Of a stretch of 8,848 bases of DNA, positions 1 through 6,610 are shown piece by piece. Origin of the DNA: Gemmatimonadota bacterium. Its GTDB lineage: Bacteria > Gemmatimonadota > Gemmatimonadetes > Gemmatimonadales > GWC2-71-9. How positions within the stretch are numbered: position 1 is the first letter of the stretch; every line of letters starts with the position of its first letter. The notes under the pieces are model-generated. The model was not told the DNA's origin. It saw only the letters and a program-made list of their open reading frames with translations, and made no database searches. The stretch covers positions 1 through 8,848 of the forward strand of contig JANYAG010000143.1 of the NCBI GenBank assembly GCA_025361465.1, read 5' to 3'. A program made the position numbers and the translations under genes.

Positions 1-3000
1 GCTGGAGGAGGCGCCGCACCTCCTGCTCCGCCTGCGCCAGCTCCTCGGCCGCCCCGACCCGCTCCCGCACCGCCTGCGCCACCGGCACCACCACCACGAC
101 CTCCCCGGCCGCCGCCACCGATCTGTGCCACCACGTCGGTCATTTCCTTCTCCAGCGCGGCGAGTTCCTGCTTCTGCGCGTCAGGCACCGACTTCTTGGT
201 TGAGTCGGTGGCGCGCTTGATGTCGGCCAGCGCGCGCTGGATGGTGTCGACCTTGGCCTGGGCGTCACGCACCGAGCGCTGGAAGCGAGCGAGGTCCAGC
301 CGGTAGGAGTAGAGCGTGTTCAGCTCGGCCACGGTGAGCGGCACCACCGGATCACGCAGCAGGGTGAACGCCTGGGTCTCCACCACCGGCGCTCCGCTCT
401 TGGGCGTCATAGTGAAGCGCACCTGATACTTCCCGGGCAGCGTGAGGAAGGTGGCTGCCGCATTGTTCGCTCCACCGCGACCACCAAACCCTCCACCACC
501 ACCACCTCCTCCACCGCCGCCACCACCACGTCCGCCGCGCCCGCCGCCACCCGGCACCACCAGGGCGGTGTCGGAGACGTCGATCGGCCCGGTGAGCGGC
601 GCGCCGACGCGCATGTCCCAGTTGCTGCGATACAGCCCGGGATTGCGGTTCACCGGCATCACCCGCACCACGGCGCCCGTGGCGTTGAGGATTTCGAGCG
701 ACACCTTGGCATCGGCCGCGATGTCACGCACCAGATACGCGATCCGCGGCCCGACCGCCGGGTTCTGGCCGATGAAGCCGCGGGTGCCCATCCCCGAACT
801 CCGGGACGTGTTCGGCACCTGCTGCACCACATCCAGCACCGGGAAGAGGAAGACGTTGGCCGCCTGCTTGGCGCGCGCGAGGTGCTCGAGCGGCGTCAGG
901 TCGTCGAGGATCCAGATACCGCGGCCATGGGTGCCCAGCACCAGGTCGTTGAAACGGGGCTGAATCACCAGGTCGTGCACCGGCACCGGCGGGAGCCCGC
1001 CCTTGAGCTGGGCCCAGTGGTTGCCGCCCTCGGCCGAGAAGAACACCCCGAACTCGGTACCGACAAAGAGCAGGCTCGGTTGGCGCGGATGCTCGCGAAC
1101 CACCTGGACCGATCCGCCGGCGGGCAGGTCGCCGGTAATGGCGGTCCAGCTGCGGCCAAAATCGGTGCTCTTGAGGACGTAGGGCGTGAAGTCGTTGCTG
1201 CGATGTCCATCGAACGTGGCGTAGATGGTTCCTTCAGTGGCATTGGAGAAGACCACCCGGCTCACATACGTGGTATCGGGCACGCCGGGGAAGTGGTCGC
1301 TCTTGTTCCACGTCTTGCCGAAGTCGCGGGTGACCTGGATCAGGCCGTCATCAGTGCCGACCGCCAGTACCCCGGCGCGCAGCGGCGATTCATCGATGGT
1401 GGTGATGTTGCCGAACTGCGCCGTGCCCTCGTTGCGGCCGAGGGCGGCCGAATCGGGCACCGCGCCGCGGAGCGGCAGCGTCTTCATGTCGATGGCGCGC
1501 GTCAGGTCGGGCGAGATCACCGACCAGTTGCTGCCGCGGTCGCTGCTCCGGAACAAGAAGTTCGCGGCGAAGTAGACCACCTTGGGCTCGAGGCGCGACG
1601 GGAAGATCGGCGCGCTCCAGTTGTAGCGGTGCTTGACGCCCGAATCGGCCACCGGCCGGATGTCCTTGCTCTGGCCGATCCGCGAGTCGTAGCGGATCAG
1701 CCCGCCTTCCTGGCTCTCGGTGTAGACGATGTTGTTGTCGAAGTGATCGGGCACGGAGTGGAAGCCATCGCCGCCGGCCATGCGGAACCAGTCGGCATTG
1801 GTTGGCCCGAAGGCGTTGCGCGTGCGACTGGGCCCGCCATACGAGTTGTTGTCCTGCAAGCCGCCATACACATTGTAGAACGGCTGGGCATCGTCCACCG
1901 CGATGGCATAGAACTGCGAGATCGCGATGCTCTCGACATGATCCCAGGTGCGGCCGCGGTCCCACGAGAAGTAGAGGCCGCCGTCGGTGCCGAAGATCTG
2001 CATCTCGGGCGACTCGGGATTGATCCAGAGCGCGTGATGGTCGCTGTGCGTCCCGCCGCCATAGCTCACCCAGGTCTTCCCGCCGTCATACGACTCCTGT
2101 GACCCGACGTTGAGCTTGATGATGTGCTCCGGGTCGGTCGGATCGCAGCGCAACTGACTGTAGTACCACGCGGTGCCGTTGTTGTTGCTCACCTGCCGCC
2201 AGGTCACGCCGGCATCGTCGGAACGGTAGACGCCGTTGGCCGTGCCCTTGGCGTGGAACGACGAATACACTGTGCTGGGACGCGAGCGGCAGACGCTGAC
2301 GCCGATGCGCCCGAGCTCGCCGGTAGGCAGCCCGCCCGTGAGGAGCGTCCAGCTGTTGCCGGCGTCGGTGGTCTTGTAGAGCGCGCTCTCCGTACCGGCG
2401 GGCAGGAAGCCGTACTCACGGCGCTCCCGCATTTCCGCCGCAGCGTAGAGCACATCCGGGTTCGACGGGTCGATCGCGATGTCGGTGAAGCCGGTGTACT
2501 TGGAGATTTCCTTGGTGTTGACCCAGGTCTTGCCGCCATCGGTGGTCTTGTAGAGGCCGCGTTCACCACCCGGCGCCCAGAGCGGCCCGACCGCCGCCAC
2601 ATAGACGACATTCGGGTCGCGCGGATCGACCACGATCTTGCCGATGTGTTGCGACTTCGGCAGCATCGCCCGCGACCAGGTCTTGCCGCCGTCGGTCGAC
2701 TTGTAGACGCCGGTCCCCCACGACGAACTGCGCATGTTCTGCGGTTCACCGGTGCCGACCCAGACGATGTCGGAGTTCGAGGGCGCCACGGCCACCGCGC
2801 CAACACCGCCAACGCCGGCAGAGTCGAAGACCGGCGCCCACGTCACGCCGCCGTTGATCGACTTCCAGACGCCACCGGTCGCGACGCCGACATAGATCAC
2901 CGTCCCGAGTCGGCCGCCGCGGGCCGACGCGGGATTCTCGGCCACCGCGATGTCGGAGATCCGGCCACCCATCACCGCCGGGCCGATCGAGCGGAAGGTG

Positions 3001-3143
3001 AGGCCGCGCGCCAGGATCGAATCAGCGGGCAGGGCCCGCGCTGCCACGGCCGGGGTCGCACTGGTTTGCTGCGCCGCCGCAGGGGTGGCGAGCAACATGC
3101 TCGCAAGACACGCCGCACCGAACTTCAGGATGGTTGGATGCAT
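1..3143 (-). CDS. Secreted Asp-box (BNR / sortilin-VPS10-like) beta-propeller protein, 3' end outside window
   Basis: An open frame of 1047 complete codons runs from ATG at 3143 to the left edge without a stop. Residues 1-24 form a Sec signal peptide (hydrophobic core, cut likely after ATPAAA before QQ), so the product is exported. Eleven Asp-box-like motifs (S/T-x-D-x-G-x-T-W type) end at Trp 102, 156, 207, 265, 315, 358, 400, 540, 612, 666 and 710; examples are KSTDGGKTW, KTTDGGKTW and FSWDRGRTW. These mark beta-propeller blades of the kind annotated as sortilin/VPS10 or 'BNR-repeat glycosyl hydrolase'. A HGRGIWILDDLTPL segment near residue 740 closes the propeller region, as in relatives. 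A C-terminal beta region follows with a glycine insert (865-891), a charged helical, coiled-coil-like segment (about 949-1008) and a Gly/Ala/Arg tail (1009-1042). I see no catalytic motif, so 'glycosyl hydrolase' would be a legacy name. The substrate or partner is unknown; protein or peptide binding is only inferred. There is no clear Shine-Dalgarno before ATG 3143. An in-frame ATG at 3194 exists but falls in a likely -10 box and would put 17 residues before the signal peptide. Confidence 0.9.
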   Translation of the reverse strand, partial: MHPTILKFGAACLASMLLATPAAAQQTSATPAVAARALPADSILARGLTFRSIGPAVMGGRISDIAVAENPASARGGRLGTVIYVGVATGGVWKSINGGVTWAPVFDSAGVGGVGAVAVAPSNSDIVWVGTGEPQNMRSSSWGTGVYKSTDGGKTWSRAMLPKSQHIGKIVVDPRDPNVVYVAAVGPLWAPGGERGLYKTTDGGKTWVNTKEISKYTGFTDIAIDPSNPDVLYAAAEMRERREYGFLPAGTESALYKTTDAGNSWTLLTGGLPTGELGRIGVSVCRSRPSTVYSSFHAKGTANGVYRSDDAGVTWRQVSNNNGTAWYYSQLRCDPTDPEHIIKLNVGSQESYDGGKTWVSYGGGTHSDHHALWINPESPEMQIFGTDGGLYFSWDRGRTWDHVESIAISQFYAIAVDDAQPFYNVYGGLQDNNSYGGPSRTRNAFGPTNADWFRMAGGDGFHSVPDHFDNNIVYTESQEGGLIRYDSRIGQSKDIRPVADSGVKHRYNWSAPIFPSRLEPKVVYFAANFLFRSSDRGSNWSVISPDLTRAIDMKTLPLRGAVPDSAALGRNEGTAQFGNITTIDESPLRAGVLAVGTDDGLIQVTRDFGKTWNKSDHFPGVPDTTYVSRVVFSNATEGTIYATFDGHRSNDFTPYVLKSTDFGRSWTAITGDLPAGGSVQVVREHPRQPSLLFVGTEFGVFFSAEGGNHWAQLKGGLPPVPVHDLVIQPRFNDLVLGTHGRGIWILDDLTPLEHLARAKQAANVFLFPVLDVVQQVPNTSRSSGMGTRGFIGQNPAVGPRIAYLVRDIAADAKVSLEILNATGAVVRVMPVNRNPGLYRSNWDMRVGAPLTGPIDVSDTALVVPGGGGRGGRGGGGGGGGGGGGGFGGRGGANNAAATFLTLPGKYQVRFTMTPKSGAPVVETQAFTLLRDPVVPLTVAELNTLYSYRLDLARFQRSVRDAQAKVDTIQRALADIKRATDSTKKSVPDAQKQELAALEKEMTDVVAQIGGGGRGGRGGGAGGAGGAGAGRGGRGAGAGGAGGAAPPP
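18..119 (-). repeat. Second Gly/Ala/Arg-rich low-complexity coding tract
   Basis: Thirty-four codons (residues 1009-1042) encode only Gly, Ala and Arg, arranged as RGG, GAGG and GAG units, and are followed by Ala-Ala and several prolines at the window edge. The tract directly follows the coiled-coil-like segment ending in Val-Ala-Gln-Ile. The reading frame stays open throughout, so it is coding sequence and not a frameshifted end. It is either the flexible tail of the protein or a linker to a further domain outside the window. Confidence 0.8.
471..551 (-). repeat. Low-complexity Gly-rich (RGG-like) coding tract
   Basis: On the minus strand these 27 codons of the propeller gene encode 23 Gly, 3 Arg and 1 Phe (residues 865-891), including 13 glycines in a row. 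The codons are mostly GGT, GGC and GGA, giving an imperfect GGN trinucleotide repeat. The insert lies after the PGxxDVSD-type strand region and before the next beta strands, so it is probably a flexible exposed loop. Repeats of this kind are prone to slippage, so length may vary between strains. Confidence 0.85.
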
Positions 3144-3189
3144 GACCGGAGGAGTTGAGGAGAACGGCGCCCTGTGGGCTGAACCACCG

Positions 3190-3218
3190 ATCATAGGTTC
3201 CACACGGTCGTCGCGCAA
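3190..3218 (-). promoter_or_regulatory. Candidate sigma70-type promoter of the propeller gene
   Basis: Read on the minus strand, TTGCGC (3218-3213) is followed after exactly 17 bp by TATGAT (3195-3190). The -10 matches the TATAAT consensus at five of six positions and the -35 matches TTGACA at three of six. Transcription would begin near 3183, leaving a leader of about 40 nt before ATG 3143. This favours ATG 3143 over the in-frame ATG at 3194, which would lie inside the -10 box. It is a match by eye only. Confidence 0.4.
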
Positions 3219-3414
3219 TCAGCGCGGGCGCCGTGACCGCGTCTCTCCGCCCCACGCACGGCTTTTCCCAGCGGAACGGCGGATTCCCCTACAGAATCAC
3301 GGCAAACACGCGACAGCACCCGCGTCGCGCCCCAGTGTATTTTCCAGCGCGGAGGTATTCCGACGCCTCCCGTCCCATACGCTGTGTACCGAGTTTGACA
3401 CCGAAATATCAGAC

Positions 3415-3419
3415 GGAGA
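3415..3419 (+). promoter_or_regulatory. Ribosome binding site of the small lipoprotein gene
   Basis: GGAGA lies 7 nt before ATG 3427. It fixes the start of the lipoprotein gene: the same frame is open much further upstream, but only this ATG has both a Shine-Dalgarno and a signal peptide directly after it. Confidence 0.7.
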
Positions 3420-3426
3420 ATCGGCA

Positions 3427-3885
3427 ATGCCTCGTTTGTCCCATCCCCATCGCTGTGGCCTGGCCGCGCTGTTCCTGCTCGGCGCCTGCTCGGGCAAGAC
3501 GCCCGACCCGACCCCACCCGCCGCCGCTGCGGCCGCTGCCGCTGCCGCCGCACCGACCCAAGCTCCCGGTGCCGCAGGAGCCGTCGCTGCGCCCGTGATC
3601 TCCGATGCGGAACGCATGGTCCTCGACAGCGCGAACCGGCTCTTCCGGGCCAAGGACTACAAGGGGGCATTGGCGGGCTACCGCCGAGCCGCCGCGGTCG
3701 CGCCGACGGATATCGCCCCATGGTTCGGCGTCTACATGGTCGGTGCCGTGACGCAGGACAAGGCGCTCGGTGAAGAGGCCTCGAGAGAGATGAAGGCTCG
3801 TGGCGGCGCACCGAGTGAAGGCGACAGCATGGCGGTCAAGGCCCATCAGGTGGCCAAGCCAAAGCCCACGTCCACAATGCACTAG
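3427..3885 (+). CDS. Small TPR-containing lipoprotein of unknown function
   Basis: A 152-residue protein. Residues 1-20 form a signal peptide ending in the lipobox LGAC, with the lipidated cysteine at 21, so the mature protein should be anchored to a membrane on the periplasmic side. A Pro/Ala-rich linker follows, including 11 consecutive alanines (32-42). The folded part looks like one tetratricopeptide repeat at about 64-97, with the pattern ANRLFRAKDYKGALAGYRRA then APTD, plus a further helix around 111-123. The end is Lys/Pro-rich. One TPR plus a helix suggests a small adaptor that binds another protein, but the partner cannot be told from sequence. The GGAGA Shine-Dalgarno and the lipobox support the start. 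The gene lies 62 bp upstream of the mannosidase leader and may be co-transcribed with it, since no terminator is visible between them. I do not recognise a named family beyond the TPR. Confidence 0.82.
   Translation: MPRLSHPHRCGLAALFLLGACSGKTPDPTPPAAAAAAAAAAAPTQAPGAAGAVAAPVISDAERMVLDSANRLFRAKDYKGALAGYRRAAAVAPTDIAPWFGVYMVGAVTQDKALGEEASREMKARGGAPSEGDSMAVKAHQVAKPKPTSTMH
3520..3552 (+). repeat. Eleven-codon alanine tract in the lipoprotein linker
   Basis: Codons 32-42 all encode alanine, using mixed GCC, GCT, GCG and GCA. The mixture makes it less slippage-prone than a pure repeat. It lies in the linker between the lipidated cysteine and the TPR segment. Confidence 0.85.
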
Positions 3886-3911
3886 TCCATGGGGTCACCG
3901 GCGGCGTGGTA

Positions 3912-3937
3912 TCTTGCCCGTAGCATTCTGGGCAGGA
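3912..3937 (+). promoter_or_regulatory. Hairpin that pairs with the Shine-Dalgarno upstream of the mannosidase
   Basis: TCTTGCCC (3912-3919) can pair with GGGCAGGA (3930-3937) in an 8-bp stem with a single G-U wobble and a 10-nt loop. The 3' arm contains four of the five bases of the Shine-Dalgarno AGGAG (3934-3938), so the structure would hide the ribosome site of the leader ORF. This could be a translational control element. A competing reading is that TGGTATCTT (3907-3915) is an extended -10 promoter element; transcription would then start near 3922 and the 5' arm would not be transcribed. Found by eye, with no folding energy computed. Confidence 0.4.
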
Positions 3938-3947
3938 GATCACGACC

Positions 3948-3971
3948 ATGTCGCCGGGCCTCACAAGGTGA
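3948..3971 (+). CDS. Seven-codon leader ORF (MSPGLTR) overlapping the mannosidase start
   Basis: ATG at 3948 is preceded by AGGAG at 3934-3938 with 9-nt spacing, the best ribosome binding site in the area. The frame reads MSPGLTR and stops at TGA 3969-3971. That stop overlaps GTG 3968-3970, the likely start of the alpha-mannosidase, in a GTGA arrangement typical of translational coupling. The likely role is to deliver ribosomes to the GTG; the peptide itself probably has no function. It has no run of one amino acid that would suggest classical attenuation. Alternatively, a one-base indel or sequencing error has split an original ATG start from the mannosidase frame. Confidence 0.45.
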   Translation: MSPGLTR

Positions 3972-6610
3972 GCGCACGTCGCCTCACCTTTCACCTGATT
4001 CCGCACGCTCACTGGGATCGTGAGTGGTATCTGCCACGCGCGGGGTTTCAAGCGCGCCTGGCCGGGGCCGCCGGAGCACTCGCTGACCTGCTGCAGCAGG
4101 ATCCAACGGCCCGCTTCACCCTCGATGGCCAGACCATCCTGCTGGACGACGCGCTCGCGGTCCGCCCTGAACTGAAGGAAACGCTCACCAAGGCGGTCGT
4201 CGACGGCCGCCTCGCCATCGGGCCGTGGTACGTCCTGGCCGACGAGCAGATCCCGACCGGCGAATCGCTGCTCCGCAACCTGTTGCTCGGCAGCCGCGAT
4301 GCCCAGTGCGCCGGCCGGCGGATGGATGCACTCTATAGCCCGGATGCTTTCGGGCACCCCGCCGCGCTGCCCATGCTCGCCCGCGAATTCGGGATTACCA
4401 CCGGCGCGACGTGGCGCGGGCTTGGGGGATCCGGCGACGCCGGCGATCTGTATCGCTGGCAGGCGCCGAGTGGCGACGAGATCCTGCTCTATCACCTGCC
4501 ACCACAGGGCTATGGGGTCGGTGCCGACCTCCTCGATGCGGGCCCGCACCTGGCCGCCACCTGGCGCGGTATCCGTGATCCATTGGTCGCGCGGGCCGCG
4601 ACGGCGCACGTTGCCGTGTTCCTCGGGGCCGATCATCACGCCCCACCGACGGAGCTCGCCGGGCTGCGCTCGAGCCTCCAGGAACTCGAGAAGGGTCACA
4701 CGATCGTGGTCAGCACCCTTGCCGAGTTCCTGGCCACGGTGAACACCCGCTCGGCGATTCCGGAGGTCCAAGGCGAGCTCCGCTGGTCCTATGGGTACAC
4801 GTGGACGCTTCAGGGGGTGCACGCCACGCGATCGCGGATGAAGCGACACCATGCCCGCGCCGAGCTGAACCTGTGGCGCCGCGCCGAACCGCTCGCCGCG
4901 ATCGCGGCGCTCATTGGTGGTCAGGACCAGGGCGGCCTGCTGCGGTACGCGTGGCGCGCGCTGGTCGAGAGCCAGTTCCATGATACCCTCGGCGGCTGCG
5001 CCAGCGACCTGGTGGGCAGCGAACAATCGGCGCGCCTCGCCGGCGTGGAATCGATGGCGGACGAAGTGACCCGCGACGCCATGGCGCGCATCACCGGTCA
5101 CGACGCTGATCTTGCCCGGCGCCAGCCGCATCACGCCGTGCCGGCTCTCGTGCTCTGGAACCCGGTGCCGCGCGCACGTGGCGGGATCGTCGTCGCGGAG
5201 ATCACCTGCTTCTGCAGCGACATCCTGGTGGGACCGCCCTCGGACCGGAGACCACGCTCAGGACCGGGATACCAGCCGTTCGTGCTGACGACCCCAGCGG
5301 GCGAACGCCTCGCCGGGCAGCTGCTCAGTGTGGAGCGTGGGGTCGAGCGCATCGACGCGCCGCGCCACTACCCCGACCTGGATGCCGTTGACCGCGTCCG
5401 CATGGCGTTTGAAACACCAGAACTGCCCGGTCTGGGACTCGGCATCCTGCACCAGGAGCCTGGCGAGGATGTCGCGGCCCAGCAGGATCTCGTTGTGACC
5501 AGCGATCGCCTCAGCAATCGCTTCGTGACGGTGCAGGTTGGCCGCGATGGCCGCCTCCAGGTCACGGACCACCGGACGGGGGAAGAATACGGCGACCTGC
5601 TCCGGCTCGAAGACCAGCGGGATCATGGCGACAGCTACACGGTTTTCGTGCCACCGGAAACGGCCGTGTCGACGACCGTGACCCCGCTCTCGAGCACGGT
5701 GATCGCGAGGGGACCGCTGGTTGGCATCCTCGCGGTGCGCTGGGCGCTCGCGGTGTCGGGTGGCTCAGTTGATTGCCAGATGATGGTCGAGTTGCGGGCA
5801 GACTCACCGCTCATCCGACTCCGCCTCGACCTCGACAATCGTGCCGACGACCACCGCCTGCGCGCACGACTCGGCGTCGGCGCCGGCGAGGAGGCGATCG
5901 CGGGTGCCGCATTCGGCTTCGAGCGCCGGCCGGCCGAGGCGTTCCACCCGGCGGATTATCCCGGTGAGGAGCCGGTGCTCACGGCCCCCGCGCACCGCTA
6001 TGTCGCCGCGGGTCGCGGCCCGCGCGGGCTTGCGGTCCTCAGCCCCGGGTTCTTCGAGTACGAATGGACACCGCGACGCGACCTCCTCATCACCCTGCTG
6101 CGCTCAGTCGGCGAACTCTCGCGTGGCGATCTTCCCACTCGACCAGGCCACGCCGGCTGGGCGATGCCGATTCCCGCAGCCCAGGAACGAGGTGCGCATC
6201 GGGTCGACCTGGCGCTGCTGCTGGGCGGCGATGAACTGCTCGACCATCCCGACCGGCTCGAGCATGCCTGGGAAGACGCCTTCCTGCCGATCGAGGGAAC
6301 CTTCATTCGCGACTTCACCGGACAGGACGCTTCCGTCGTCGCGTCGAGCATCACGCTCGAAGGCGCCGGCCTCGTCTGCTCGACCATCAAGCCGCCGGAG
6401 CATGGCGCGGGGCTGGTGCTCCGTTGCTTCAACACCACGGACCGGCCAGTATCCGGTCGCTGGATTTTCGGGGCTCCCATCGAGCAGGCGCGCGCACTGC
6501 GGGCTGATGAGGCAGCCATTGGTCCGCTCCCCATCACCAGGAAGCATGAGGTCGAGTTCATCGCTCCACCTCGGCGAATGGTCACGACCTTGATCACGGT
6601 ATCGACATGA
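3968..6610 (+). CDS. Glycoside hydrolase family 38 alpha-mannosidase
   Basis: An 880-residue retaining alpha-mannosidase that should hydrolyse alpha-linked mannose from glycans or mannosyl compounds. There is no signal peptide, so it is probably cytoplasmic. The N-terminal (beta/alpha) catalytic domain opens with HAHWDREW (13-20); His15 and Asp17 match two zinc ligands of family 38. YSPDAFGHP carries the expected nucleophile and zinc ligand Asp126. GADHH contains Asp222, a candidate acid/base. SQFHDTLGG supplies the last zinc ligand, His338. The middle three-helix domain spans roughly 265-360 and the beta-sandwich domains run from LVLWNP (about 395) to the end. The length is normal for bacterial members. 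GTG 3968 was chosen because it lies just before the conserved LTFHLIPHAHWD strand and overlaps the leader stop. An upstream in-frame ATG at 3800 lies inside the lipoprotein gene and would add 56 non-homologous-looking residues. The gene's own start has no Shine-Dalgarno. The exact linkage and natural substrate are unknown. The stop overlaps the dsbD start. Confidence 0.9.
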   Translation: MSARRLTFHLIPHAHWDREWYLPRAGFQARLAGAAGALADLLQQDPTARFTLDGQTILLDDALAVRPELKETLTKAVVDGRLAIGPWYVLADEQIPTGESLLRNLLLGSRDAQCAGRRMDALYSPDAFGHPAALPMLAREFGITTGATWRGLGGSGDAGDLYRWQAPSGDEILLYHLPPQGYGVGADLLDAGPHLAATWRGIRDPLVARAATAHVAVFLGADHHAPPTELAGLRSSLQELEKGHTIVVSTLAEFLATVNTRSAIPEVQGELRWSYGYTWTLQGVHATRSRMKRHHARAELNLWRRAEPLAAIAALIGGQDQGGLLRYAWRALVESQFHDTLGGCASDLVGSEQSARLAGVESMADEVTRDAMARITGHDADLARRQPHHAVPALVLWNPVPRARGGIVVAEITCFCSDILVGPPSDRRPRSGPGYQPFVLTTPAGERLAGQLLSVERGVERIDAPRHYPDLDAVDRVRMAFETPELPGLGLGILHQEPGEDVAAQQDLVVTSDRLSNRFVTVQVGRDGRLQVTDHRTGEEYGDLLRLEDQRDHGDSYTVFVPPETAVSTTVTPLSSTVIARGPLVGILAVRWALAVSGGSVDCQMMVELRADSPLIRLRLDLDNRADDHRLRARLGVGAGEEAIAGAAFGFERRPAEAFHPADYPGEEPVLTAPAHRYVAAGRGPRGLAVLSPGFFEYEWTPRRDLLITLLRSVGELSRGDLPTRPGHAGWAMPIPAAQERGAHRVDLALLLGGDELLDHPDRLEHAWEDAFLPIEGTFIRDFTGQDASVVASSITLEGAGLVCSTIKPPEHGAGLVLRCFNTTDRPVSGRWIFGAPIEQARALRADEAAIGPLPITRKHEVEFIAPPRRMVTTLITVST
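6607..6610 (+). other. ATGA overlap of mannosidase stop and dsbD start
   Basis: The mannosidase TGA (6608-6610) overlaps the dsbD ATG (6607-6609). No Shine-Dalgarno is visible in the 20 bases before the ATG, so dsbD is likely translated by ribosomes that terminate on the mannosidase and restart. This ties the two genes into one operon. Confidence 0.8.

Larger units (their letters stand above)
3144..3426. other. Divergent intergenic region between propeller gene and lipoprotein gene
   Basis: This 283-bp stretch separates the minus-strand propeller gene from the plus-strand lipoprotein gene and must hold both promoters. Open frames crossing it look non-coding: they have no Shine-Dalgarno and no recognisable composition. 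The minus-direction promoter is listed separately. For the plus direction I see only weak candidates, such as TATTTT at 3338-3343 without a matching -35. I found no strong inverted repeat, operator or small-RNA-like structure by eye. Confidence 0.7.

Noticed and set aside
442..963. Plus-strand open frame with a long proline run
   Set aside because: The prolines are simply the complement of glycine codons of the propeller gene. No ribosome site or independent evidence.
882..2102. A 406-codon plus-strand open frame opposite the propeller gene
   Set aside because: The minus strand has a continuous frame with Asp-box repeats and a signal peptide. The plus-strand translation is Arg/Ala/Val-rich with no recognisable motif, as expected for a shadow frame in GC-rich DNA.
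3395..3400. Perfect TTGACA hexamer upstream of the lipoprotein gene
   Set aside because: No acceptable -10 lies 16-18 bp downstream (the position holds GAATCG), and it is only 26 bp from the start codon. Probably chance.
2950..3426. Long upstream extension of the lipoprotein frame starting at 2950
   Set aside because: It overlaps the divergent propeller gene and would bury the signal peptide and lipobox about 160 residues inside the protein. The GGAGA site points to 3427.
3800..3967. Upstream ATG start for the mannosidase at 3800
   Set aside because: It overlaps the lipoprotein coding end and encodes an Arg/Pro-rich segment unlike GH38 N-termini. Conserved sequence starts just after GTG 3968.
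3836..5134. A 432-codon minus-strand open frame opposite the mannosidase
   Set aside because: The plus strand encodes conserved GH38 active-site motifs across this stretch. The antisense frame has no family features.
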